Shown here in pieces: positions 6,430 to 13,504 of a DNA stretch of 14,435 bases. Origin of the DNA: CAYLNM01 sp964385045 (GTDB taxonomy: Bacteria > Planctomycetota > Phycisphaerae > Phycisphaerales > SM1A02); NCBI GenBank assembly GCA_964385045.1, contig CAYLNM010000120.1:1-14435 (forward strand). Direction: 5' to 3'. A program made the position numbers and the translations under genes. Under the pieces are notes generated by a model. That model was given only the letters and a program-made list of their open reading frames with translations, was not told the DNA's origin and ran no database searches. Position 1 is the stretch's first letter; every line of letters starts with the position of its first letter.

Positions 6430-8367
6430 ATGGCCGAGTCGTCTCGCCCGCGTCCGATCGCCGCCGTCCCCGTCTTCGTCCCGGGCCCCGGCCGCGTCCC
6501 GGGCCGCCGCCTCGCCGGCCGCCGCCTCGCGGGCCCGGCCGCGCTCGCGCTCGCCGCCGCCCTCGCCGGCTGCTCGAGCGACTCGGCCTTCGAGCGGATC
6601 GACTCGGAGGTGGCGGGCCTGCTCGCGGACTCCGGGCGCGACACCAACCTCGCGGTGGTGCCGGCGGTCGCGGACCGGCCGAATCCCTCGGGCGCGGCGA
6701 TCTTCGCTCCCGAGCCGCTCGTGGACGAGCGGCCGGCGACCACCAACCCCGGGGCGGGCGAGCTCGCGTTCGAGTCGCGGGCGGCCGCCGACGCCGACGC
6801 GGTCATCCAGCGGCTCGAAGGCTACGCCGAGGTGGCGGACGATCGCATCGTCCTCGACCTCGAGCGGTCCCTCGCCTATGCGACCCGCAACTCGCGGGAG
6901 TTCCGCTTCGCCGAGGAGGAGTACGTGCTCGCCGCCCTGCGGCTGCTCGTCGAGCGGCACCAGTGGGGCCCGCGGTTCTTCGACGACGTGAGCGCGACCA
7001 TCGATGCCGACGCCGACGACGGCACGTACGACGTGGCCCTGACGATCGTGAACGAGCTGGGGGTCACCCAGCGGCTGCCGTACGGCGGTGCGGTCTCGGC
7101 CAGCCTGCTCGCCCGGGCCACCGAGGACCTGCACCGCCGGGTGGCGGGCGGGGAGACGCAGTCGGCCGACCTCATCCTCGCGGCCAACCTGCCGCTGCTG
7201 CGCGGGGCGGGCACCGTCGCGCGGGAGGGCCGCATCCAGGCGGAGCGGAACCTCATCTACGCCGCCCGCGAGTTCGAGCGGTTCCGCCGCGAGTTCCTCT
7301 TCGACGTCGCGACCGACTTCCTCGATCTCGTCGTCTCGCAGCGGCGGATCGCGATCTCCGAGGCCCAGGTCGAGAGCTTCCGGCAGGTCGAGGCCCAGCA
7401 GGTCGCCCTGCAGGAGGCGGGCCGGGCCACGCCGTTCGACGCGGACGAGGCCCGCAACGAGACCCTCGACGCGATCGCGTCCCTGAACGACGCCCGCGAG
7501 AGCTTCCGGCTCTCGAAGGACCGCTTCAAGGTCCGCCTCGGCATGCCGATCGACCAGGCGATCGAGATCGTGGACGACGAGCTCGCCCTGCCGATCCCGG
7601 CGGCGGGCCTGAACGACGCGGTGGTCGCCGCGATGAGCTACCGCCTCGACCTGCAGAACCGCCGCGACTCGGTGACCGACCGCCGGCGGGCGCTCTTCAA
7701 CGCCCGCAACGCCCTGCTGCCCGACCTCGACGTGGCGGCGAGCGCGAGCATGCCGACGGACCCCGACAAGGACCGCGGCGGGCTCGGCTTCGAGCCGGAC
7801 GAGACCGACCTGCAGGCGAGCGTGACCCTCGGCCTGCCGCTCGACCGCGAGATCGAGCGGCTCGGCGTGCGGCAGGCCCAGATCTCCCTCGCCCGCTCCG
7901 AGCGCGACTTCGCCCGCTTCCGCGACGACGTGGCGGTGAGCGTGCGATCCGCGGTCCGGGGCATCGACGCAGCGGCGTTCTCCCTGCGCATCCAGGAGCA
8001 GAACGTGGTCATCGCCGAGCAGCGGAAGGCGGCGATCGACGCCGATCCCGCGCGGGCCAACATCCGGCAGACCACCGACGCGATCAACCAGCTCGCCCGG
8101 GCCCGGACCTCGCGGGACGACGCGCGCCGGAACCTCGAGGTCGCGATCCTCGACTATCTGCTCGAGACCGGGCAGCTCCGCGTGGACGAGCAGGGCTCGA
8201 TGGAGCCCCTCTCGGGCATGGCCCTCGGCCGGGCCGAGGACGTGGCCGGGGTGCGGGGGCTGGTGGCGGACGCCGGCCCTGCGACCGGATCGACGGGCGT
8301 GCGATCGCGCGTGACCGGGGACGGGGCCGGGGACGCGGACCGCGCGACTGGCGCCGCGGTCCGCTGA
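6430..8367 (+). CDS. TolC-family outer membrane channel lipoprotein, 645 aa
   Basis: A member of the outer membrane efflux protein family, which forms trimeric channels joining an inner-membrane pump and adaptor to the cell exterior. The N-terminus has a twin-Arg positive segment (GRRLAGRRLAG) followed by ALALAAALAGC, a lipobox with Cys48. Ser at +2 agrees with outer membrane sorting. Residues about 137-385 and 390-590 form the two internal repeats of the family: long amphipathic helices with heptad-like Ala/Arg/Glu patterns interrupted by beta segments (about 186-230 and 430-470). NLPLLRGAG (253-261) matches the conserved Pro-Leu-Leu-Arg-Gly region of the family. The last 45 residues are a Gly/Ala/Asp-rich tail. 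At 645 residues it exceeds the usual 450-500, mainly by the pre-helix segment 49-136 and the tail. It is followed, after 520 bases, by an adaptor gene on the same strand. Substrate is unknown. Confidence 0.93.
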   Translation: MAESSRPRPIAAVPVFVPGPGRVPGRRLAGRRLAGPAALALAAALAGCSSDSAFERIDSEVAGLLADSGRDTNLAVVPAVADRPNPSGAAIFAPEPLVDERPATTNPGAGELAFESRAAADADAVIQRLEGYAEVADDRIVLDLERSLAYATRNSREFRFAEEEYVLAALRLLVERHQWGPRFFDDVSATIDADADDGTYDVALTIVNELGVTQRLPYGGAVSASLLARATEDLHRRVAGGETQSADLILAANLPLLRGAGTVAREGRIQAERNLIYAAREFERFRREFLFDVATDFLDLVVSQRRIAISEAQVESFRQVEAQQVALQEAGRATPFDADEARNETLDAIASLNDARESFRLSKDRFKVRLGMPIDQAIEIVDDELALPIPAAGLNDAVVAAMSYRLDLQNRRDSVTDRRRALFNARNALLPDLDVAASASMPTDPDKDRGGLGFEPDETDLQASVTLGLPLDREIERLGVRQAQISLARSERDFARFRDDVAVSVRSAVRGIDAAAFSLRIQEQNVVIAEQRKAAIDADPARANIRQTTDAINQLARARTSRDDARRNLEVAILDYLLETGQLRVDEQGSMEPLSGMALGRAEDVAGVRGLVADAGPATGSTGVRSRVTGDGAGDADRATGAAVR

Positions 8368-8434
8368 GCCGGCGCGGTCCGCCGAGCGGGTGCCGACGAC
8401 GGGCCCTCCGATGGCACCGGGTTTCGACCGCCGG

Positions 8435-8497
8435 CCCGTGGCTCGTGGCTCGTGACCCGTGACCCGTGACCCGTGGCCCACGGCCCGCGGCCCGCGG
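8435..8497. repeat. Heptanucleotide tandem array, nine units
   Basis: Nine consecutive 7-base units run without gaps: CCCGTGG, CTCGTGG, CTCGTGA, CCCGTGA (twice), CCCGTGG, CCCACGG and CCCGCGG (twice). The consensus is CCCGTGR. The period is exact over 63 bases, with substitutions only and no insertions. It lies 68 bases after the stop of the TolC-family gene. Such heptamer arrays are known as short tandem repeats in other bacteria; their function is mostly unknown. Confidence 0.85.
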
Positions 8498-8875
8498 CCC
8501 CCGTGCCCAGCCGGTCGCCCCACCGACGGCGACCCCAGGGAATGCCCGGGCGCGTCCGGTACGGCTCGCCCCGTCGCCGTCCCCGGCTGGCCGTGGTTCC
8601 TCCGCGGATCCCGCCCGACGACGCCGTCAACGGGCCTCGCGGGCCCCCGGCCGGTCCACGAACGCAACGCCGCATCCGGTCGACGGTGAGACTCGATCAT
8701 CACGGGGCGGCCGGGACGGCGACCGCGGTGAAATGGCGGTCTACCGTTGATCGTTGGTCAGGACCTGCCGGTGCCGCCCCGACGCGGACCATCGCCCGTG
8801 CGCGACGGTCCCGCGGCGGTGAGCCCGTCCGCCCGCCCCGACTCGCCCGCCCACTCGTCAGTTCAGATCCGCCCC

Positions 8876-8880
8876 GAGGA
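8876..8880 (+). promoter_or_regulatory. Ribosome binding site of the membrane-fusion protein gene
   Basis: GAGGA lies seven bases before the ATG at 8888-8890. This fixes the start there, rather than at the upstream in-frame TTG at 8747. Confidence 0.8.
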
Positions 8881-8887
8881 CCCGTTC

Positions 8888-10462
8888 ATGTCCACCCCAC
8901 CCCGACGCTCCCGAGGACTCGCCAACGGCCTGGTCATCCTGGTCGTGGTCGCCGGCCTCGCCGCGGCCGCCGGCGTCCTCTTCCTCCGCGGCAACGGCAA
9001 CGGCAACGGGGCGTCCTCAGCCGGGGCGAGCGAGATGCACACCGTCCGCACCGGCGGCTTCGACATCATGATCCCGGCCGCGGGCGAGCTCGCTGCCGCC
9101 GCGCAGGTCGAGATCGCGAGCCAGCTCGAGCGTCGGGCGGTCATCACCGACATCGTCGAGGAGGGCACCTTCGTCCGCGAGGGCGACGTGCTCATCCGGC
9201 TCGACGACGAGGAGATCCTCAACCTGATCAAGGACGAGGAGCTGGCGGTGGAGAACGCCGAGGCCGCCCTGACCTCGGCCGAGTCGTCGCTGCAGGTGCG
9301 GGAGCTGACCGGCGAGTCGTCCATCAACCTCGCGCGCGTCGACGTGCAGCTCGCCGAGACCGCGCTCGAGTCCTGGCGCGAGGGTGAGGACAAGTCGCAG
9401 AAGCAGTCGCTCGCCCTCGAGCTCGAGACCGCCGAGAAGGACTTCGCCCGCCTGCAGGAGCGGTTCGAGGCGTCGAGGCTCCTGCTCGAGCAGCAGTTCA
9501 TCAGCGAGGACGAGTTCAAGCGGGACGAGATCGAGCTGCTGCGGGCCGAGAGCCGCCTCGAGCAGGCCCGGCTCGCCCGGGAGACCTACGAGAAGTTCGA
9601 CCGGAAGATGCGGCTCGAGCAGCTGCAGGCCGACATCCAGCGATCGCAGGACAGCCTCCGCGAGACCGAGGAGCGGGTGGCCCGCGAGATCGAGGCCCAG
9701 CGCCGCGACGTGCAGAATCGCCGGTTCCAGCTCGAACGAGCCCGCGAGGACCTCGCGAAGGCGAAGCGGCAGCTCGAGATGTGCTCCATCGTCGCGCCCC
9801 AGGACGGTCTCGTCGTCTACTCCACCTCGCTCGACCGCGGTCGCCGCGGCCGCGACGATCCGCCGGAGATCGGCACCGAGCTGCGGCGCAACCGTCCCGT
9901 GATCGTCCTGCCGGACACCACGCGCATGGTGGCCGAGGTGAAGGTGAACGAGGCCCTCTCGGGCCGCATCCGCCGCGGGCAACGGGCCGTCGTCCGCGTC
10001 GACGCCCTGCCGAACGTCCCGCTCGAGGGCGAGGTCCTCGGCGTCGGCGTGCTCGCCGAGTCCGGCGGCTGGCGCGATCCGAACCGCCGCGACTACACCG
10101 TCCGCGTCGAGATCGAGGCCGATCCCGAGCTGGGCCTGAAGCCGTCCATGCGGGCGCGGGCCGAGATCGAGGTGGGCTCGGTCGAGGATGCCCTGCACGT
10201 GCCGATCCAGTCGGTCTTCCGCGACGGCCGCCTCGCCTACGTCTGGACCGACAACGGCAGCGGCTTCGAGCCGGTCCCGGTCCAGATCGGCCGGGCGTCG
10301 GAGCTCATGATCGAGATCCGCGGCGGTCTGCAGGAGGGCGAGCAGGTCCTCCTCCGCGAGCCCCGGCCGGAGGAGGTCGCCCGGTCGATCGACGACCTGA
10401 AGCAGGAGCTCGCCGCCCAGCAGGAGGCGAGCGGCGGCGAAGGCGGACGGGCCGCGGCCTGA
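8888..10462 (+). CDS. HlyD/MacA-type membrane fusion protein (periplasmic adaptor), 524 aa
   Basis: Adaptor subunit of a tripartite efflux or type I export system, anchored in the inner membrane and bridging the periplasm to a TolC-type channel. After a basic N-terminus (PPRRSRG) a single membrane helix spans about residues 12-34, followed by a Gly/Asn linker (GNGNGNGA). The lipoyl-like half-motifs are at 84-112 (VITDIVEEGTFVREGDVLIR) and 299-312 (CSIVAPQDGLVVY). Between them is an unusually long alpha-helical hairpin, about 113-298, full of Glu/Arg/Leu/Ala and predicted as coiled coil. The beta-barrel domain follows (VAEVKVNEALSGRIRRGQ, near 347-430), then a membrane-proximal domain (ALHVPIQSVF..., about 435-490) and a charged tail. 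The order and length fit the family. The neighbour upstream is the likely channel partner. No ABC or RND pump gene lies here, so pump type and substrate cannot be read. Confidence 0.94.
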   Translation: MSTPPRRSRGLANGLVILVVVAGLAAAAGVLFLRGNGNGNGASSAGASEMHTVRTGGFDIMIPAAGELAAAAQVEIASQLERRAVITDIVEEGTFVREGDVLIRLDDEEILNLIKDEELAVENAEAALTSAESSLQVRELTGESSINLARVDVQLAETALESWREGEDKSQKQSLALELETAEKDFARLQERFEASRLLLEQQFISEDEFKRDEIELLRAESRLEQARLARETYEKFDRKMRLEQLQADIQRSQDSLRETEERVAREIEAQRRDVQNRRFQLERAREDLAKAKRQLEMCSIVAPQDGLVVYSTSLDRGRRGRDDPPEIGTELRRNRPVIVLPDTTRMVAEVKVNEALSGRIRRGQRAVVRVDALPNVPLEGEVLGVGVLAESGGWRDPNRRDYTVRVEIEADPELGLKPSMRARAEIEVGSVEDALHVPIQSVFRDGRLAYVWTDNGSGFEPVPVQIGRASELMIEIRGGLQEGEQVLLREPRPEEVARSIDDLKQELAAQQEASGGEGGRAAA

Positions 10463-10506
10463 CGCGCGTCCGGCCATCCGGACGACCACGCCACCGGACA
10501 CCCCCA

Positions 10507-10537
10507 GCGGGCCGCGTTCCTTCGGGACGCGGCCCGC
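10507..10537 (+). terminator. GC hairpin with UUCG tetraloop after the adaptor gene
   Basis: The arms GCGGGCCGCGTTCC and GGACGCGGCCCGC pair along 13 base pairs with one bulged T, closing a C(UUCG)G tetraloop, which is an especially stable RNA loop. It lies 44 bases after the stop codon of the adaptor gene. It lacks a following T-run, like the hairpin after the dihydrolipoyl dehydrogenase gene, so termination or 3' end protection is inferred from position and stability. Confidence 0.65.
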
Positions 10538-10547
10538 GGTGCGTTCC

Positions 10548-10603
10548 GGGGCCGGAGTGCCGGGCCGGCGTCGGGGGCCGGGCCGGAGCGGGGCCGGCGT
10601 CCG
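10548..10603. repeat. Imperfect direct repeat of about 25 bases
   Basis: Two units that begin GGGCCGGAG and continue to GGGCCGGCGTC lie 32 bases apart (at about 10548 and 10580), differing by a small indel between the two halves. A further GGCGTCC doublet follows. It is low-complexity GC-rich sequence and may reflect replication slippage. Confidence 0.4.
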
Positions 10604-10853
10604 GCGTCCGGCGGCGCGGGGATCCTGCGCCCGGCGGGCCGGCTTCGCGTGACTCGCGGTGAACCGTCCCGGAGAGCCGCCCACGCCCCCGCCCCGGCCG
10701 TCCGCCCCCCGCCGTCGCGCCGTCCGCCCCGCGGTGGCCCCGCTCGCCGCCCTCGGCGCGGTCGCCGCCGCCGTCCGCTTGCGCCCCGCGGACGGCGAGT
10801 GCGTGGACGAGGGTGCGGGCGTGATCAGGCCGCGGAAGGCCTGCCGCCGCACC

Positions 10854-10858
10854 GGAGA
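10854..10858 (+). promoter_or_regulatory. Ribosome binding site of the first fibre-like gene
   Basis: GGAGA stands six bases before the ATG at 10865-10867. It supports this start over the in-frame upstream codons, which would place an Arg/Pro-rich segment before the signal peptide. Confidence 0.7.
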
Positions 10859-10864
10859 CACGCC

Positions 10865-12076
10865 ATGATCCGCCGCTCGAGCCTCGTCGTCGTCGCCGCC
10901 GCATCCTGGGCGGCGTTCGCCGTCCTCGCCGCGTCGCCCGGCCCCGCGGGTTCGCCTGCGCCCGACCGCGGGGGCGGGGGCGGCCCGACCGAGGGGGCCG
11001 GGGCCCCGTCGACGACGTCGTTCACCTACCAGGGGGAGCTGAAGCAGGCCGGCGTGCCGGCGGCGGGCTCGTTCGCGATGTCCTTCACGCTGTGGACGTC
11101 CGAGACGGGCGGCTCCCAGCTCGGGGGTCCCCTCTCGTTCCCGGGCGTGGACGTGACGGACGGCCGGTTCGCGGTGGAGCTGGACTTCGGGGTGGACGCC
11201 CTGCGGGGCGGCCCGTCGTGGCTCCAGATCACGGTCGAGGGCTTCACGCTGAGCCCGCGGCAGGCGATCACGCCCGCGCCGTTCTCGGTATCGACCCGCG
11301 GGATCGACGTCGACGGGGCCGGCCGGGTGGGCATCGGCACCGAGGCGTCGGACCAGGCGCAGCTGAGCGTCGGAAGCGACGGACCGCCGGCGATCCGGGC
11401 GGTGTCGGAGACCGGGGGCCGGGTGGAGCTGGCGACGCCGACGGCCGCGCTGACCTCGACCGCGGCGGATCCGGACGGCTGGGCCGCGATCCTCGAGGGC
11501 CGGTCGCAGCTGGGCACGCGGGCGTTCGTGGGGCGCGACGAGGTGATCACCAGCGCGGAGTACTTCGGCGTGCAGGCGCCGGTCACGGTCGGCTACGGGG
11601 GCATGTACGTCGGGACCGACGGGGCCGCGGGCTGGCCGTTCTACGGATACGCGACGGACGGCGTGCCGCGGGCGTGGACCACCTACCAGGCGTCCGACGA
11701 GGCCTGGCGGCTGTACGTCAACGGCCGCGCCCAGCTGGAGGTCACCGACGGCGACGTGCGGGGCCCCACCGGAGCCCTGCTGCCGGTGGCCGCGCTCAAC
11801 GTGGGGGCCGACGGCGAGATCATCTCCGGCAGCGGCGAGGTCCTGGGCGTGGAGATCATCGACGACCGCTACATCATCGAGTTCCCGCCCGGCACCACCG
11901 GTCTGGGCCCCGTCGTCGTCGTGACCTGCCTGCCGACTTCCGCCGGCCTCGTGCCGTACTGGAACCTCTTCGACCTCGACCGAATCGAGGTCACCCTCCT
12001 CGAGCCCGGCGGGACGTCCCAGGGCCAGACCGGCTCGTTCTCCATCGTCGTCTTCCCCGACCGCCAGGACTACTGA
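10865..12076 (+). CDS. Secreted fibre-like planctomycete protein, paralogue A, 403 aa
   Basis: Function unknown. MIRRSSLVVVAAASWAAFAV is a Sec-type signal peptide, probably cut near residues 23-24, followed by a Gly/Pro-rich linker (25-51). Residues 53-140 form a module (FTYQGELKQ, FAMSFTLW, TGGSQLGGPLSF, GRFAVELDFGV, FTLSPRQAITPAPF) that I recognise as recurrent at the start of secreted planctomycete proteins, often ahead of tail-fibre-like or S74-peptidase parts. Then comes GIDVDGAGRVGIGTEAS (146-162), whose VGIGT core is common in phage tail fibres and trimeric surface fibres. A second conserved segment follows (AEYFGVQAPV, GYGGMYV, WPFYGYATDGVPRAW, WRLYVNG; 231-287). The C-terminal 90 residues look all-beta and end in FSIVVFPD. 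No S74 chaperone domain is present. Location is inferred to be periplasmic or extracellular. It is followed after 185 bases by paralogue B. Confidence 0.85.
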   Translation: MIRRSSLVVVAAASWAAFAVLAASPGPAGSPAPDRGGGGGPTEGAGAPSTTSFTYQGELKQAGVPAAGSFAMSFTLWTSETGGSQLGGPLSFPGVDVTDGRFAVELDFGVDALRGGPSWLQITVEGFTLSPRQAITPAPFSVSTRGIDVDGAGRVGIGTEASDQAQLSVGSDGPPAIRAVSETGGRVELATPTAALTSTAADPDGWAAILEGRSQLGTRAFVGRDEVITSAEYFGVQAPVTVGYGGMYVGTDGAAGWPFYGYATDGVPRAWTTYQASDEAWRLYVNGRAQLEVTDGDVRGPTGALLPVAALNVGADGEIISGSGEVLGVEIIDDRYIIEFPPGTTGLGPVVVVTCLPTSAGLVPYWNLFDLDRIEVTLLEPGGTSQGQTGSFSIVVFPDRQDY

Positions 12077-12249
12077 CCCGTCGCCGGTCGCTCGTCGCCG
12101 GGATCGTCAGCACCGGCCGTCGGCCGCCGACCGGAGGCCCGCGGGAAGTCATCGCGGCCGCGTTGCCCGGGTCCGGGAGCATCCGCGTGGTCCGTCGTGG
12201 AGGCGGCCCGCCCGCGCCCGCCGACCGTTCGCCGTACGCCGTCTCGCCC

Positions 12250-12253
12250 GGAG
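12250..12253 (+). promoter_or_regulatory. Ribosome binding site of the second fibre-like gene
   Basis: GGAG stands eight bases before the ATG at 12262-12264. Upstream in-frame sequence exists but lacks a comparable site and precedes the signal peptide. Confidence 0.6.
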
Positions 12254-12261
12254 CATCCCGC

Positions 12262-13464
12262 ATGTCACGCCATCGCTCGACCAGCCTCGTCGCCCACCCG
12301 GCCCACGCCATCATCCTCGTCCTCACCCTGCTCGTGGGCCCGACGCCCGCCGGCATGGGGCGGCCCGCCGCGGCGAACGACGCGCCGGCCGGGGGCGGAG
12401 CGGCGGCGACCGGCTTCACCTACCAGGGCGAGCTGAAGCAGGGCAGGGCGGTGGCCTCGGGCTCGTTCGCGATGTCGTTCACCCTGTGGTCGGCGGAGAC
12501 GGGCGGCACGCAGCTCGGCGGTCCGCTGTCGTTCCCGGGCGTGGACGTGGCGGACGGGCGGTTCACGGTCGAGCTGGACTTCGGGGTGGACGCGGTGCGG
12601 GGCGGCCCGGCGTGGCTCGAGGCCACGGTCGAGGGCTTCACGCTCAGTCCGCGGCAGGCGGTGACGCCGGCGCCGTTCTCGATGACGACGCGCGGGATCG
12701 ACGTCGACGGGGCCGGCCGGGTGGGCATCGGCACCGAGGCCTCCGATCAGGCACGGCTGACGGTCGCGGGGGAGGGCACCGAGCCCGCGGTGCGGGCGGC
12801 GACCGACGCCGGGGCCACGGTCGAGCTCGCCTCGCCCGACACCGCGCTGCGGGCGACGGCGGCGTCGCCGACGGACTGGGCGGCGATCCTCGAGGGCCGT
12901 TCGCAGCTGGGCACGCGGGCGTTCGTGGGCCGGGACGACACGATCACGGGCGCGGAGTACTTCGGCGTGCTCGCCCCGGTGGCGACCGGCTACGGCGGCA
13001 TGTACATCGCCACCGAGGGCCAGCCTGCCCGTCCCTTCTACGGCTACGCGACGGCGGGCGCCGCGCGGGCCTGGCACTCGTGGGATGGATTCGACGAGAC
13101 GTGGCGGCTGTACGTCGGCGGCGTGCCGCGGCTGGAGGTCTCGGAGGACCGGGCCCGCGGTCCGCGCGGCATGCCGATGCCGATCGCCGCCGCGAACGTG
13201 CGGGAGGACGGGACGATCCAGAGCCAGGTCGGGGTCGTGAGCGTGGCTGTCGGGCCGCCGTCGTCTCCGGTGTACGTGATCCAGCTTCCCGAGGGCACCC
13301 TCACCGCCGCGCCGTTCGTCGCGGTCACGCCGCAGGCGATCGACTCCGGCCAGGCGTCGGCCCAGTACTTCGTCGCCGGGAACCAGATCGAGGTCCTCAT
13401 CCACAACTTCCAGGACGTCCTGGTGCCGCGGCCCTTCAGCATCATCGTGTGGCCGGGCGACTGA
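12262..13464 (+). CDS. Secreted fibre-like planctomycete protein, paralogue B, 400 aa
   Basis: Function unknown; a tandem duplicate of the preceding gene. The N-terminal AHAIILVLTLLVGPTPAGMG is a signal-peptide hydrophobic core, with cleavage likely around residues 30-38. Residues 52-312 align with paralogue A with about 70% identity by my count and a single one-residue gap: FTYQGELKQ, GVDVADGRFTVELDFGVDA, GIDVDGAGRVGIGTEAS, WAAILEGRSQLGTRAFVGRD, AEYFGVLAPV and PFYGYAT. The signal peptide, the linker and the last 88 residues differ strongly. Even so, the C-terminus keeps the same pattern (Tyr-x-Ile near 338, P-x-GT, a P-x-V-x-VT strand, IEV near 376 and a final RPFSIIVWP), so it is probably the same fold with a new surface. 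It has its own ribosome site, and co-transcription with paralogue A is plausible. No catalytic motif is seen. Confidence 0.85.
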   Translation: MSRHRSTSLVAHPAHAIILVLTLLVGPTPAGMGRPAAANDAPAGGGAAATGFTYQGELKQGRAVASGSFAMSFTLWSAETGGTQLGGPLSFPGVDVADGRFTVELDFGVDAVRGGPAWLEATVEGFTLSPRQAVTPAPFSMTTRGIDVDGAGRVGIGTEASDQARLTVAGEGTEPAVRAATDAGATVELASPDTALRATAASPTDWAAILEGRSQLGTRAFVGRDDTITGAEYFGVLAPVATGYGGMYIATEGQPARPFYGYATAGAARAWHSWDGFDETWRLYVGGVPRLEVSEDRARGPRGMPMPIAAANVREDGTIQSQVGVVSVAVGPPSSPVYVIQLPEGTLTAAPFVAVTPQAIDSGQASAQYFVAGNQIEVLIHNFQDVLVPRPFSIIVWPGD

Positions 13465-13473
13465 GCGGCCGGC

Positions 13474-13490
13474 CCGGGGAGCGGTCCCGG
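13474..13490. terminator. Possible hairpin between convergent genes
   Basis: CCGGGG and TCCCGG pair over six bases (one G-U on the plus-strand RNA) around a five-base loop, in the 40-base gap between the stops of paralogue B and prpB. The location suits a shared terminator. The stem is short and no T-run is present, so this is weak. Confidence 0.3.
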
Positions 13491-13504
13491 TCGTCCGCGG
13501 CTCG

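Larger units (their letters stand above)
8368..8887 (+). other. Long spacer between channel and adaptor genes
   Basis: These 520 bases lie between two genes that commonly form one operon with short spacing. They contain the heptamer array (8435-8497). Beyond it is GC-rich sequence with no conserved protein frame. Just after the stop codon, GCGGTCCGCTGAGC and GCGGTCCGCCGAGC form a short direct repeat overlapping the gene end. A weak -10-like TACCGT occurs at 8742-8747, so the adaptor gene may have its own promoter, but no -35 element is evident. The adaptor frame is open upstream to a TTG at 8747, but that 47-residue extension is Pro/Arg-rich and lacks a good ribosome site. Confidence 0.6.
10463..10864 (+). 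other. Intergenic region between adaptor and first fibre-like gene
   Basis: These 402 bases hold the UUCG hairpin (10507-10537), an imperfect GC-rich direct repeat (10548-10603) and the leader of the next gene. A 69-codon open frame (GTG at 10659 to the TGA at 10866-10868) overlaps the next ATG as ATGA. It has one Ala/Val-rich hydrophobic stretch but no ribosome site or recognisable family, so I do not call it a gene. No convincing promoter hexamers are visible. Confidence 0.55.

Noticed and set aside
8435..8497. CRISPR array interpretation of the tandem repeat
   Set aside because: Units are 7 bases with no spacers, and no cas genes are present.
6376..8703. Long minus-strand open frame of about 775 codons opposite the TolC-family gene
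   Set aside because: Its composition (Arg/Val/Asp/Gly/His-rich, no motifs) is what the complement of a high-GC gene gives. The plus strand has a lipobox and family motifs.
8747..8887. Upstream TTG start for the adaptor gene
   Set aside because: It would put 47 Pro/Ser-rich residues before the basic N-terminus and membrane helix, and the GAGGA site is correctly spaced for the ATG at 8888.
10865..13464. Phage tail fibre or prophage interpretation of the two paralogues
   Set aside because: Both have Sec signal peptides and no phage structural, lysis or integrase genes are near. The VGIGT element is also common in cellular surface proteins.
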